A stretch of 64,000 nt of DNA from Lacisediminihabitans sp040549525 (lineage in GTDB: Bacteria > Actinomycetota > Actinomycetes > Actinomycetales > Microbacteriaceae): positions 24,650 to 88,649 of the forward strand of contig NZ_JBEPTM010000011.1 in NCBI RefSeq assembly GCF_040549525.1, given 5' to 3'. Below the pieces are notes generated by a model that saw only the letters and a list, made by a program, of their open reading frames with translations, searched no databases and was not told where the DNA came from. Both the position numbers and the translations under genes were made by a program. Positions 50,109 to 58,019 of this stretch are shown here, piece by piece; positions within the stretch are counted from its first letter, which is position 1; every line of letters begins with the position of its first letter.

Positions 50109-51679
50109 ACTCTCCCCACCTGTGGTGGTACATCACCCGGGCCAGTGCGATCGTGGCCTGGGCTCTCATGACGCTGTCCGTCGTGTGGGGCACCCTGCTC
50201 TCCACCCGGGTGCTGCGAAAGGTCGACAACCCCTCGTGGTTACAGGACCTCCACCGCTACCTCGGAGGCACAGCGATCGTCATGGTGTTGATCCACATGG
50301 TCACGCTCATGCTCGATGGATGGCTGCACTTCTCCGTCGCGAATGTCCTGGTGCCCTTTTCCTCGGACTATCGAGCGCTGCCCGTCGCGATCGGCATCCT
50401 GGGCTTCTACCTTCTCGTCGCGGTGCAGGGCTCCTCCTTGCTCATGCGCTGGCTTCCGCGGCGGTTCTGGAAGGCCATCCACTACTCCAGCTACCTGATC
50501 GTCGTGTTGGTCTCGTTCCATGCCGGCCTCACGGGAACGGATGTCGCGGCTCTCTGGTATCGCATCGTGGCGATCTCCATCATCGGTCTCACTGTCGTGG
50601 CGGTGCTCGTTCGGGTGCTGGCCGGCACGAAGGCAACTACAAGCCGGGGTAGCGCGTCGGTGCGAAGTGTCCCTGACACCACGGTGTCGGACACGACCGT
50701 GCGTTCGGGTGACGGTCTCGCAACAGGGTCCGCCGCGCTACCCCTCGTTCTCGACCGCACGACCATGCGGGTGGCTGCGACCTTCCGAGTCTCCGACGAA
50801 GTGCTCGGACTTCGGCTGGTGCCGACCACCACCGATCTGCTGCCGGTGTGGCACCCCGGGGCTCACATCACACTCTTGCTCCCGAATGGTCTCGAGCGCC
50901 AGTACTCGCTGTGCGGGGATCCCGCCGACAGGTCGCACTTCGACATCGCGGTGTTGCAGACCCAGCCCTCGCTCGGCGGCAGCAGCTGGATCCACGCCAA
51001 TGCGCGTCCCGGCCTGGAACTGGAGGTGACCGGACCGCTCAACCATTTCGAACTGGAACCCGCCTACTCCTACACCTTCATCGCCGGGGGAATCGGCATC
51101 ACGCCCATCAAGGCCATGATCGAATCCCTTCCCCAGAGGCGTGAGTGGCACCTCGTCTACGTCGGCCGCAGCCGCAAGTCGATGGCTTTCGCCGATGAGC
51201 TGGTCACCCGTTATCCCGGCCGTGTGCTAGTGCACGCCTCCGACGAGAACGTCGCGGCGCTCAACTTCGAGAAGTTCCTGGAGGCGGTGGAGACGGATGT
51301 CTACTGTTGCGGCCCCGAGGCACTCATGGTGCGGGTGGCAGCGGCTGTGCCGCGGGAGCGCATGCACCTCGAGCGCTTCCAGCCCGTGGAACGCGCGGCG
51401 ATCGGTGGTCCCCAGCCCGTGATGGTGAGCTGCCGCAAGAGCAAGAAGAACTTCGACGTGCCGGCCGGCCAGAGCATCCTCGAGGCGCTCGAGCAAAACG
51501 GCCTCCCCATTCTCGGCTCCTGTCGCAAGGGGGTATGCGGCACCTGTGAGGTGCGAGTGGTGAGCGGCCTTCCCGATCATCTCGATTCGGTCGTCGACGA
51601 CGACGAGAAGGATCGCGTCGGCATCATGTACCCGTGTGTGTCGCGGGCGACAACACCGGAACTCGTTCTCGACATCTAG
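50105..51679 (+). CDS. ferric-reductase-like membrane domain fused to flavin/NAD and [2Fe-2S] domains
   Basis: The 524-residue chain has an N-terminal five- to six-helix ferric-reductase-like membrane domain (~1-185), with paired histidines HRYLGGTAIVMVLIH and HYSSYLIVVLVSFH for two hemes. Then come an FAD domain (GAHITLLLPNGLERQYSL), an NAD(P) domain (FIAGGIGITPIKAM, YCCGPEALM) and a C-terminal ferredoxin (CRKGVCGTCE...C). It would move electrons from NAD(P)H to heme and across the membrane. The similarity of the soluble half to the reductase at 33.4 kb is clear. Confidence 0.9.
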   Translation: MNSPHLWWYITRASAIVAWALMTLSVVWGTLLSTRVLRKVDNPSWLQDLHRYLGGTAIVMVLIHMVTLMLDGWLHFSVANVLVPFSSDYRALPVAIGILGFYLLVAVQGSSLLMRWLPRRFWKAIHYSSYLIVVLVSFHAGLTGTDVAALWYRIVAISIIGLTVVAVLVRVLAGTKATTSRGSASVRSVPDTTVSDTTVRSGDGLATGSAALPLVLDRTTMRVAATFRVSDEVLGLRLVPTTTDLLPVWHPGAHITLLLPNGLERQYSLCGDPADRSHFDIAVLQTQPSLGGSSWIHANARPGLELEVTGPLNHFELEPAYSYTFIAGGIGITPIKAMIESLPQRREWHLVYVGRSRKSMAFADELVTRYPGRVLVHASDENVAALNFEKFLEAVETDVYCCGPEALMVRVAAAVPRERMHLERFQPVERAAIGGPQPVMVSCRKSKKNFDVPAGQSILEALEQNGLPILGSCRKGVCGTCEVRVVSGLPDHLDSVVDDDEKDRVGIMYPCVSRATTPELVLDI

Positions 51680-51780
51680 CTCTGAAGCTTTGACGCGCTC
51701 AAACTATGGCGCGCCCACAACGATGACGCGCCCCCGTCCGAACCCGAATCGGAGGGGACGCGTCGGTTCGTGTCGTGGGA

Positions 51781-52032
51781 CTAGACCACGTCGCCCCGAG
51801 TCTCTTGGCTGGTGATCTTCTCGTTGCCTGTCGGGTCCACCGCGGTGCGCGTGGTCGACACCGTCGAGCGCTTGCGCGAGACCATGATGATCGAGATGAG
51901 GAAGACGACGACGCCGGCTCCCATAAGGAGGTATCCGATGAGGTGCAGATCGACCCCCGGAACAGTGAGGCTGATGGCGAATGCGACGATAGCGCCGACG
52001 ACGAAAAGGAAAATGCCTGTACCGATACCCAT
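51781..52032 (-). CDS. DUF6458-like small membrane protein
   Basis: The 83-residue protein has two hydrophobic segments (IGTGIFLFVVGAIVAFAISL; LIGYLLMGAGVVVFLISIIM) separated by VPGVDLHL and a polar tail ending GDVV. It matches the common actinobacterial MGIG-starting family with DUF6458 character; the function is unknown. ATG 52032 has AAGGA about 7 nt upstream. It is divergent from leuB with a C-rich hairpin between. Confidence 0.82.
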   Translation of the reverse strand: MGIGTGIFLFVVGAIVAFAISLTVPGVDLHLIGYLLMGAGVVVFLISIIMVSRKRSTVSTTRTAVDPTGNEKITSQETRGDVV

Positions 52033-52122
52033 GATGAGTCCTTTCGGTGCTGCCCTGGTGAGTGAATGTGCGCCGAGAGGCGGCACACACAATCAGTGTC
52101 CACCACTAATGGTAACCGTATG

Positions 52123-52137
52123 CCCCCTAAAAGGGGG
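52123..52137. promoter_or_regulatory. 6-bp GC hairpin CCCCCT-AAA-AGGGGG
   Basis: A perfect stem with a 3-nt loop in the leuB/DUF6458 divergent gap. It is followed by no T-run, so it is more probably an operator or structural element than a terminator. Confidence 0.35.
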
Positions 52138-52233
52138 GTAAGATTTGCGATAATCTCCTGCGGGTACGCTGGGAGCGGGCCAGAATCAACCGGAACGCCC
52201 CGTTCACCAGCTCTCTTCCCCTGGAGTCATCCC

Positions 52234-53289
52234 ATGCGCCGCAGCATCGCCCTCGCCCTCATCCCCGGTGACGGAATCGGTCCGGAGGTGGTCGGTGAGG
52301 CGGTGAAGGTGCTCGAAGCGGTGATCCCGGTGGACGTGGAGCTCACCACCACGCTCTTCCCGTTCGGCGCCGCACACTACCTCGCCACCGGTGAGATCCT
52401 GAGCGATGCCGGTCTCGATGAACTCAAGAAGCACGACGCCATCCTGCTCGGCGCTGTGGGCGGGGATCCCCGGGATCCGCGTCTCGCCGGCGGACTGATC
52501 GAACGCGGGTTGCTGCTTCGACTCCGCTTCGCCCTCGACCACTACGTGAACCTGCGTCCGACCCGTCTCCTGCCGGGGATCGTCTCCCCGCTCGCTGATC
52601 CCGGCACCGTCGACTTCGTCGTGGTGCGCGAGGGCACCGAGGGGCCCTACGTGGGCAACGGGGGTGCGATCCGCGTGGGCACGCCGCACGAGGTGGCGAA
52701 CGAGGTGTCGGTGAACACGGCGTTCGGCGTCGAGCGCCTCGTGCGCTACGGCTTCGCCGCGGCATCCGCTCGCCCTCGCCAGAAGCTCACGCTCGTGCAC
52801 AAGACCAACGTGCTCACGCACGCCGGCAGCCTCTGGCAGCGCACCGTCGACCGGGTCGCGGCCGAGTACCCGGCCGTGAAAGTCGACTATCTGCATGTGG
52901 ACGCCGCAACCATCTTCCTCGTGACCGACCCGGCTAGGTTTGACGTGATCGTCACAGACAACCTCTTCGGCGACATCCTCACCGATCTCGCGGCCGCGAT
53001 CAGCGGCGGCATCGGACTCGCCGCGTCGGGCAACATCAACCCCGAGGGCACGTTTCCGTCGATGTTCGAGCCGGTGCATGGCTCGGCTCCCGACATCGCC
53101 GGCCAGCAGAAGGCCGATCCGACCGCGGCGATCCTGTCGGTCGCGCTCCTGCTCGATCACCTGGGACTGCCGGATGCCGCGGCGCAGGTCACCGCGGCGG
53201 TCACCGTCGATCTCGCCTCGCGCGGCGCCGCGGCACGAAGCACCTCGCAGGTCGGCGATGCCATCCGCTCGCAACTGCCGCACACTTAA
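52234..53289 (+). CDS. leuB: 3-isopropylmalate dehydrogenase
   Basis: Third step of leucine synthesis, oxidising 3-isopropylmalate with NAD. The 351-residue protein has LIPGDGIGPEVV, AILLGAVGGDPRDPR, LRPTRLLPG, REGTEGPYVGNGG, KTNVLTHAGSLW, the metal Asp in TDNLFGDILTDLAA, and EPVHGSAPDIAGQ (NAD site). It is the actinobacterial length. ATG 52234 has GGAG 8 nt upstream. It precedes the branched-chain aminotransferase by 39 bp. Confidence 0.95.
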   Translation: MRRSIALALIPGDGIGPEVVGEAVKVLEAVIPVDVELTTTLFPFGAAHYLATGEILSDAGLDELKKHDAILLGAVGGDPRDPRLAGGLIERGLLLRLRFALDHYVNLRPTRLLPGIVSPLADPGTVDFVVVREGTEGPYVGNGGAIRVGTPHEVANEVSVNTAFGVERLVRYGFAAASARPRQKLTLVHKTNVLTHAGSLWQRTVDRVAAEYPAVKVDYLHVDAATIFLVTDPARFDVIVTDNLFGDILTDLAAAISGGIGLAASGNINPEGTFPSMFEPVHGSAPDIAGQQKADPTAAILSVALLLDHLGLPDAAAQVTAAVTVDLASRGAAARSTSQVGDAIRSQLPHT

Positions 53290-53328
53290 GATCTGCCAGA
53301 ATTTTGGTTCGTAAGAAATAGGGACTCC

Positions 53329-54462
53329 ATGAAAAACCTGCTCGCTCCGGCAACACTCAACTTCACCCGTCGGCTCAACCCCGAGGCGCTCGCCGAGCTC
53401 GAGCGCACCGAGATCCTCTCCGATCCGGGGTTCGGCAAGCACTTCACCGACCACATGGTCGACATCTGCTGGTCCGCGCGAGGCGGCTGGCATCGCCCGC
53501 GGGTGCAGCCCTATGGTCCGATCGAACTCGACCCCGCCGCTGCTGTGCTGCACTACGGGCAGGAGATCTTCGAGGGGCTGAAGGCCTACCGCCACGCCGA
53601 TGGCTCCATCTGGAGCTTCCGCCCGGAGGCCAATGCCGCGCGGATGCAGCGCTCGGCTCGCCGTCTCGCCCTTCCCGAGCTACCGACGGAGTACTTCCTC
53701 GATTCGCTTCGGGAACTCATCGCCGCCGATGGCGCCTGGGTGCCGACGGCGCCGGACACCAGCCTCTACCTTCGGCCATTCATGTTCGCCAAGGAGGCCT
53801 TCCTCGGCGTGCGCCCGGCAGAGAAGGTCAACTACTACGTGATCGCGAGCCCGGCTGGGGCGTACTTCAGCGGCGGTCTCGCCCCCGTGTCCATCTGGCT
53901 CTCGACCACCTATTCGCGCGCCGGAAAGGGCGGAACGGGCGCGGCGAAGACCGGTGGCAACTACGCCTCGTCGCTCATCGCCCAGGCCGAGGCATACGAG
54001 CACGACTGTGCCCAGGTGCTCTTCCTCGACTCCGAGGAGGAGAAGTTCCTCGAGGAGCTCGGTGGCATGAACATCGTGCTCGTGAAGAAGGATGGCACGC
54101 TCCTCACCCCGGCATCCGACAGCATCCTCGAGGGCATCACGCGCGACTCGATCCTTCAGCTGGCCGAGGACCGCGGCCACACGGTCGAACGTCGGCGGGT
54201 GACCATCGACGAATGGCGGGAGGGCGCGGCATCCGGCGACATCGTCGAGGCTTTCGCCTGCGGCACGGCGGCGGTCGTTGCGCCGATCGGCCTGCTCAAG
54301 GCAGAGGGATTCGAGATCAGGCACGAGAGCACGGAACTCGCGTTGTCGCTTCGCGAAGAACTCACCGGCATCCAGTACGGCACGGTCGAAGACCGGCACG
54401 GCTGGATAATGCGGCTCGACAGCGACGATTCGGCGACGGTTTCGGATTCGGCGGCACAGTGA
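53329..54462 (+). CDS. ilvE: branched-chain amino acid aminotransferase
   Basis: Interconverts branched-chain amino and keto acids with PLP. The 377-residue class IV enzyme has YGQEIFEGLKAYRHADGSIW in outline (GLKAYR), RMQRSARRLALPELP, the PLP lysine in GGTGAAKTGGNYASSL, FLEELGGMNI, and EAFACGTAAVVAPIG. It shares an operon with leuB, fitting leucine/isoleucine/valine synthesis. The stop overlaps the next gene by 4 bp. Confidence 0.95.
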   Translation: MKNLLAPATLNFTRRLNPEALAELERTEILSDPGFGKHFTDHMVDICWSARGGWHRPRVQPYGPIELDPAAAVLHYGQEIFEGLKAYRHADGSIWSFRPEANAARMQRSARRLALPELPTEYFLDSLRELIAADGAWVPTAPDTSLYLRPFMFAKEAFLGVRPAEKVNYYVIASPAGAYFSGGLAPVSIWLSTTYSRAGKGGTGAAKTGGNYASSLIAQAEAYEHDCAQVLFLDSEEEKFLEELGGMNIVLVKKDGTLLTPASDSILEGITRDSILQLAEDRGHTVERRRVTIDEWREGAASGDIVEAFACGTAAVVAPIGLLKAEGFEIRHESTELALSLREELTGIQYGTVEDRHGWIMRLDSDDSATVSDSAAQ

Positions 54463-55235
54463 AAATCGCGCGCTTCTCGGTCGACGGCGGGGATCCCCGC
54501 TACGGCATCCTCGACGGGGACGACTACGTCGTGCTCTCCGGCGACCCCATGTTCAGCGGATTCGGCACCACGGGGGAGCGCGTCGCCGCGTCCGACGTGA
54601 AGCTGCTGGCCCCGGTCATCCCTCGCTCCAAGGTCGTCTGCATCGGCCTCAACTACGCGGCCCACCGCGATGAGCTCAAGAACGACGCGGCTTCTCCCGA
54701 GGCGCCGCTCATCTTCCTCAAGCCGAACACCGCCGTCGTGGGACCGGGTGACACGATCCAGATGCCGCCCGTCGAGGGGCGGATCGTGCACGAGGGCGAA
54801 CTCGTGATCGTGATCGGCAAGATCGCCAAGCGGGTGAAGGCCGCGGACTACGCGGACGTGATCTTCGGCTACACCATCGGCAACGACATCTCCGCCCGCG
54901 ACCAGATGTTCGCCGACGGACAGTGGGCCCGTGCGAAGGGGTACGACACCTTCGCTCCTCTCGGTCCCGTGATCGAGACCGAGTTGGACTGGTCCAACCT
55001 CGAGATCCAGACCTACGTCGACGGCGAGCCGCGCCGGCACGGCAACACCAGGGACATGCTGCACAAGATCCCCGAGATCATCGAATACGTATCGGATGTC
55101 TGGACTCTTCTTCCCGGCGACGTGATCATGACCGGCACACCGGCGGGCCTCGGCGGGTTCCTCGACGGCCAGACGATCGATATCACCATCGAGGGAATCG
55201 GCACGCTCAGCAATCCGGCGAAGAACCGGGTGTGA
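54459..55235 (+). CDS. fumarylacetoacetate hydrolase family protein
   Basis: The 258-residue FAH-fold enzyme has VVCIGLNYAAHRDEL, PLIFLKPNTAVVGPGD, VHEGELVIVIGK (metal Glu), YTIGNDISARDQ (metal Asp) and ADGQWARAKGYDTFAPLGP. The family includes fumarylpyruvate hydrolases and oxaloacetate decarboxylases; the substrate is open. GTG 54459 overlaps the ilvE stop. In actinobacteria this neighbour of leuB-ilvE and gltX is common, so it is probably housekeeping. Confidence 0.9.
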   Translation: MKIARFSVDGGDPRYGILDGDDYVVLSGDPMFSGFGTTGERVAASDVKLLAPVIPRSKVVCIGLNYAAHRDELKNDAASPEAPLIFLKPNTAVVGPGDTIQMPPVEGRIVHEGELVIVIGKIAKRVKAADYADVIFGYTIGNDISARDQMFADGQWARAKGYDTFAPLGPVIETELDWSNLEIQTYVDGEPRRHGNTRDMLHKIPEIIEYVSDVWTLLPGDVIMTGTPAGLGGFLDGQTIDITIEGIGTLSNPAKNRV

Positions 55236-55301
55236 CTCGCCCCGTCCCGCGGTCCCGATGCGGCGGCTCCTTCGTCGCTGCCTACTCGACCCGCGTCGTC
55301 C

Positions 55302-55339
55302 GGTGGTCGAGTGGGCCGCCCGTCGACCGTATCGAGCCT
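55302..55339. repeat. dispersed GGTCGAGT...TATCGAG repeat, copy 1
   Basis: GGTGGTCGAGTGG followed by GCCGCCCGTCGACC and GTATCGAGCC is one of three copies of an intergenic motif that is common in Microbacteriaceae. The 540-bp gap 55236-55775 holds this copy, a solo element B and a second copy; I see no gene in it. Confidence 0.5.
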
Positions 55340-55482
55340 CGTGCCCTGACCGGCGTCATGGCCGGCGTCACTGTGGCCCCCGCCCTCGGTCCGGGATTCG
55401 ACTCGGGACTCGATGCGGCCCCGATGGCCCCTCAACCCGCAGCTCCTCCCGACTCGATCCGGCATCCGGATTCTGTGGAATT

Positions 55483-55539
55483 CGAGTCGGGAGAAAATGC
55501 GACCTGTGATGGGCCGGAGTCGCATTCAGTCCCGACTCG
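55483..55539. repeat. solo copy of palindromic element family B (57 bp)
   Basis: Perfect 10-bp arms CGAGTCGGGA / TCCCGACTCG, then gaaa/tcag bulges, then a perfect inner pair ATGCGAC / GTCGCAT around a 15-nt loop. The 57-bp length equals that of each unit in the array at 36910-37611. The solo copy keeps better pairing than the array members. Confidence 0.75.
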
Positions 55540-55706
55540 ATGGGATGCAGGCGCGATCCGGGCGCGCACCGTGCCGGCGCGCACCGTGCCGGCTCGCGCC
55601 GCGCGGGGCCCGCGTCGTGCTGCGCTGGATCAGCCCCGCCCCCGATCGGCCGCCGCAACACGCCCCGCCGCCGCCGCGCCCGACCGGTGTCTCCGCACGT
55701 GACCCG

Positions 55707-55745
55707 CCGGTCGAGTAGCTTGCTCCGCGACCGGGTCGATACCCG
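55707..55745. repeat. dispersed GGTCGAGTAG...GGTCGATACC repeat, copy 2
   Basis: CCGGTCGAGTAGC, a short variable middle with CTCCGCGACC, and GGGTCGATACCCG match the dispersed intergenic family. It ends 30 bp before the YeiH-like gene. Confidence 0.5.
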
Positions 55746-55775
55746 CATCAAGCCCCCTACCAGGACACCCACCCC

Positions 55776-56780
55776 ATGACACGTCTTCGCTGGCTCCCCG
55801 GTCTCGCCCTCGCGGCCGTCGGCGCGGCGGCCGGCTTCGGGCTGCATCTGCTGCTCCCCGGCCTGCCCTGGCTCACTGCCGCGCTCATCCTCGGGGTGAT
55901 CGTCGGTTCGATCCCGCCACTCCGTCGCGGCTTGGACGGCGCTCTCGCCCCCGGTCTTGCCGTCGCGAGTCGTCGACTGCTGAGACTCGGCATCGTGGTG
56001 CTCGGGCTCAAGCTCAGCCTTGTCGATATCGCTCGCCTCGGCTGGGTCGCGATCCTCGCCATCGTGGTTCTCGTGGTCCTGAGCTTCGTCATAACCTGGC
56101 TGATCGGACGCGCGTTCCGGCTGGAGGGCGACCAGGCCGTGCTCATGGCGGCGGGATTCTCCATCTGCGGAGTGTCGGCGGTCGGCGCGATGGCTGCCGC
56201 TCGGCGGTCCCCGGAGAGGGACACCGGCACGCCGATCACGCTCGTCACCCTGTATGGCACGCTGGCGATCGTCGTGCTGCCCGCGCTGGCGGCCCTGTTC
56301 CAACTCGACGCCCGCCAGTTCGGCCACTGGGTCGGAGCGAGCGTGCACGACGTCGGCCAGGTGGTCGCCACCGCCCAGACCGCGGGCGCGGCCGCTCTCG
56401 CGGTCGCGGTGGTCGTCAAGCTCACCCGCGTGCTGATGCTCGCGCCCATGGTCGCGGTAGCGTCGATCCAGACTCGTCGGCGTGATGCCGCAGCGGATGC
56501 CTCGGCGCGTGTCTCCACCAAGAGACCGCCGATCGTGCCGCTGTTCATCATCGGGTTCCTCGTTGCCGTTCTGCTTCGATCGTTCGTGCCGTTGCCGGAA
56601 ACAGTGCTGGCGATCGCGGATATCGTGCAGTCGGCCCTCCTGGCTGCCGCGCTCTTCGGCATCGGCGCCTCGCTGCGCATCGAGCAGCTCGCGCGCTCCG
56701 GCCTGCGGGCGGTCGCGGCCGGACTCGTGTCGTGGATCGTCATCCTCGGTCTCGCCCTTGCCGCGGTGTACCTCTCCTGA
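55776..56780 (+). CDS. YeiH family putative transporter
   Basis: The 334-residue membrane protein has about ten hydrophobic segments and the family landmarks LTAALILGVIVGSIPPL, LRLGIVVLGLKLSL, FSICGVSAVGAMAAA (SxCGxSAV), TLYGTLAIVVLPALA, and SVHDVGQVVATAQTAG. The family is described as putative sulfate/sulfonate export or anion transport; the substrate is not proven. Preceded by dispersed repeat 2, with no obvious operon partner. Confidence 0.88.
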   Translation: MTRLRWLPGLALAAVGAAAGFGLHLLLPGLPWLTAALILGVIVGSIPPLRRGLDGALAPGLAVASRRLLRLGIVVLGLKLSLVDIARLGWVAILAIVVLVVLSFVITWLIGRAFRLEGDQAVLMAAGFSICGVSAVGAMAAARRSPERDTGTPITLVTLYGTLAIVVLPALAALFQLDARQFGHWVGASVHDVGQVVATAQTAGAAALAVAVVVKLTRVLMLAPMVAVASIQTRRRDAAADASARVSTKRPPIVPLFIIGFLVAVLLRSFVPLPETVLAIADIVQSALLAAALFGIGASLRIEQLARSGLRAVAAGLVSWIVILGLALAAVYLS

Positions 56781-56883
56781 GCGACTGCTCGCGATTCGCG
56801 ATCCGGAGCACAGTTTTCCTTTGTGTCGAGTGATCCGGCCCGAGTGGGAATGCCGCGAAGGAACGAAACTGGCGCCGTGCCGT

Positions 56884-56912
56884 TTGCGCTAGCGTGCGAG
56901 GCAAGCTAACGT
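56884..56912 (+). promoter_or_regulatory. promoter of the padR-like gene (leaderless)
   Basis: TTGCGC (-35, 56884-56889) and TAACGT (-10, 56907-56912) have a 17-bp spacer. ATG 56920 follows 7 nt after the -10, so the message is probably leaderless. GCTAGCGTG and GCAAGCTAACGTG form an imperfect repeat over the spacer and may be the operator. Confidence 0.55.
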
Positions 56913-56919
56913 GTGATGC

Positions 56920-57252
56920 ATGACAGTGGACGTGGGCGCGCAGCTCCGAAAGGGAGTGGTCGAGTACTGCATCCTGGGACTGCTTTCCGCTGAGCCCACC
57001 TACGGTTGGCAGCTCTCGGAGGCTCTCGTGTCCCGCGGACTGATCGCCAGCATTGGCACGCTGTACCCGATCCTCAGTCGGCTCCGAACCCAGGGTCTGG
57101 TCAGCGGATTCGATCGGCACTCAGACGCAGGCCCCTCTCGCCGCTACTACCGCGTCACCGAAATCGGACATCTCCAGCTCGCGGCCTTCCGTGAGCAGTG
57201 GGGGCCGTTCGCCCGCACCGTCCAGGAACTCGTCGGAGAGGACACCCCATGA
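56920..57252 (+). CDS. PadR family transcriptional regulator
   Basis: The 110-residue winged-helix protein has LRKGVVEYCILGLLSAEPTYGWQL in outline, SIGTLYPILSRLRTQGLV (recognition helix) and RRYYRVTEIGHLQLA (wing). These are typical of short PadR proteins that repress a neighbouring membrane gene. Its stop overlaps the following DUF1700-like gene by 4 bp, the usual PadR-HAAS pairing. Confidence 0.92.
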   Translation: MTVDVGAQLRKGVVEYCILGLLSAEPTYGWQLSEALVSRGLIASIGTLYPILSRLRTQGLVSGFDRHSDAGPSRRYYRVTEIGHLQLAAFREQWGPFARTVQELVGEDTP

Positions 57253-57899
57253 CAGAAGCCGATATCCCTCAAGCGATCAGCGACTACCTCGCCGAGCTCG
57301 ACCGCGAGTTGTCCGGCGTGACCGATGATGTGCGGCAGGGCATCGTGGCGGGAGTTGCGGAGGAGCTGCAGGGCTTGGATGCCGAGGCCGCAGCGTCCCG
57401 CATCGAGTCCCTGGGCGACCCCGTGTTCATTGCCGCTGAGGCCCGAGCTGGCGCCGAGACCCCGACAGCGGCGTCACCGGCCACGAACCTGCCGGTTGCG
57501 ACACAGCGAGCTGGCACGCAGCCGCGCTCGACACAGACAGTCCCACCATCGGCGACCCCGCGCCTCGGCCCGCCCCGGGCATCCGAGAAACGCTGGTATG
57601 TCGTCGTGACGACAGTGCTCCTCGAATTCGGCGGCCTGGTGGTGCCGCTCGCCGGGTGGGTGGCAGGCATCATGCTGCTGTGGGCCTCGCCCTTGTGGAC
57701 CCGCCGCGAGAAGATGATCGCCACGACGGCACCCGCCGCTGTCGGGGTGGTTTTGTTCGGCTTCTTCGCGATCGTTGGATCCCTATCCGGCTTCGCGGTC
57801 TGGCACGCGCTGACGCTCGGCGGGCTCGGGGGCACGATCGTCGCCTCCCTCGTGATAGGAATCGTCCTCAGCCGCCGGGCCTGGGAGCGCGCGCGCTGA
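57249..57899 (+). CDS. HAAS/DUF1700-like membrane protein, PadR partner
   Basis: The 216-residue protein has an N-terminal helical HAAS-type domain (~5-65: AISDYLAELDRELSGV...GLDAEAAASRIESLGDP). A Pro/Thr-rich linker (~70-110) and two to four hydrophobic segments (~120-210) follow. In many bacteria such proteins are membrane sensors co-transcribed with a PadR regulator; the signal here is unknown. ATG 57249 is coupled to the regulator's stop. Confidence 0.85.
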   Translation: MTEADIPQAISDYLAELDRELSGVTDDVRQGIVAGVAEELQGLDAEAAASRIESLGDPVFIAAEARAGAETPTAASPATNLPVATQRAGTQPRSTQTVPPSATPRLGPPRASEKRWYVVVTTVLLEFGGLVVPLAGWVAGIMLLWASPLWTRREKMIATTAPAAVGVVLFGFFAIVGSLSGFAVWHALTLGGLGGTIVASLVIGIVLSRRAWERAR

Positions 57900-58019
57900 T
57901 GCCACCGTCTCCGGCGACAGCCACTCATCGTCGGGCATGGCCAGCCTCGACCGCGACGGCTCCCAACGGTCAGTGAGCGCTCGCTGGCGCAAAACCGCCC
58001 CCGGTAGGATTGATGCGCC

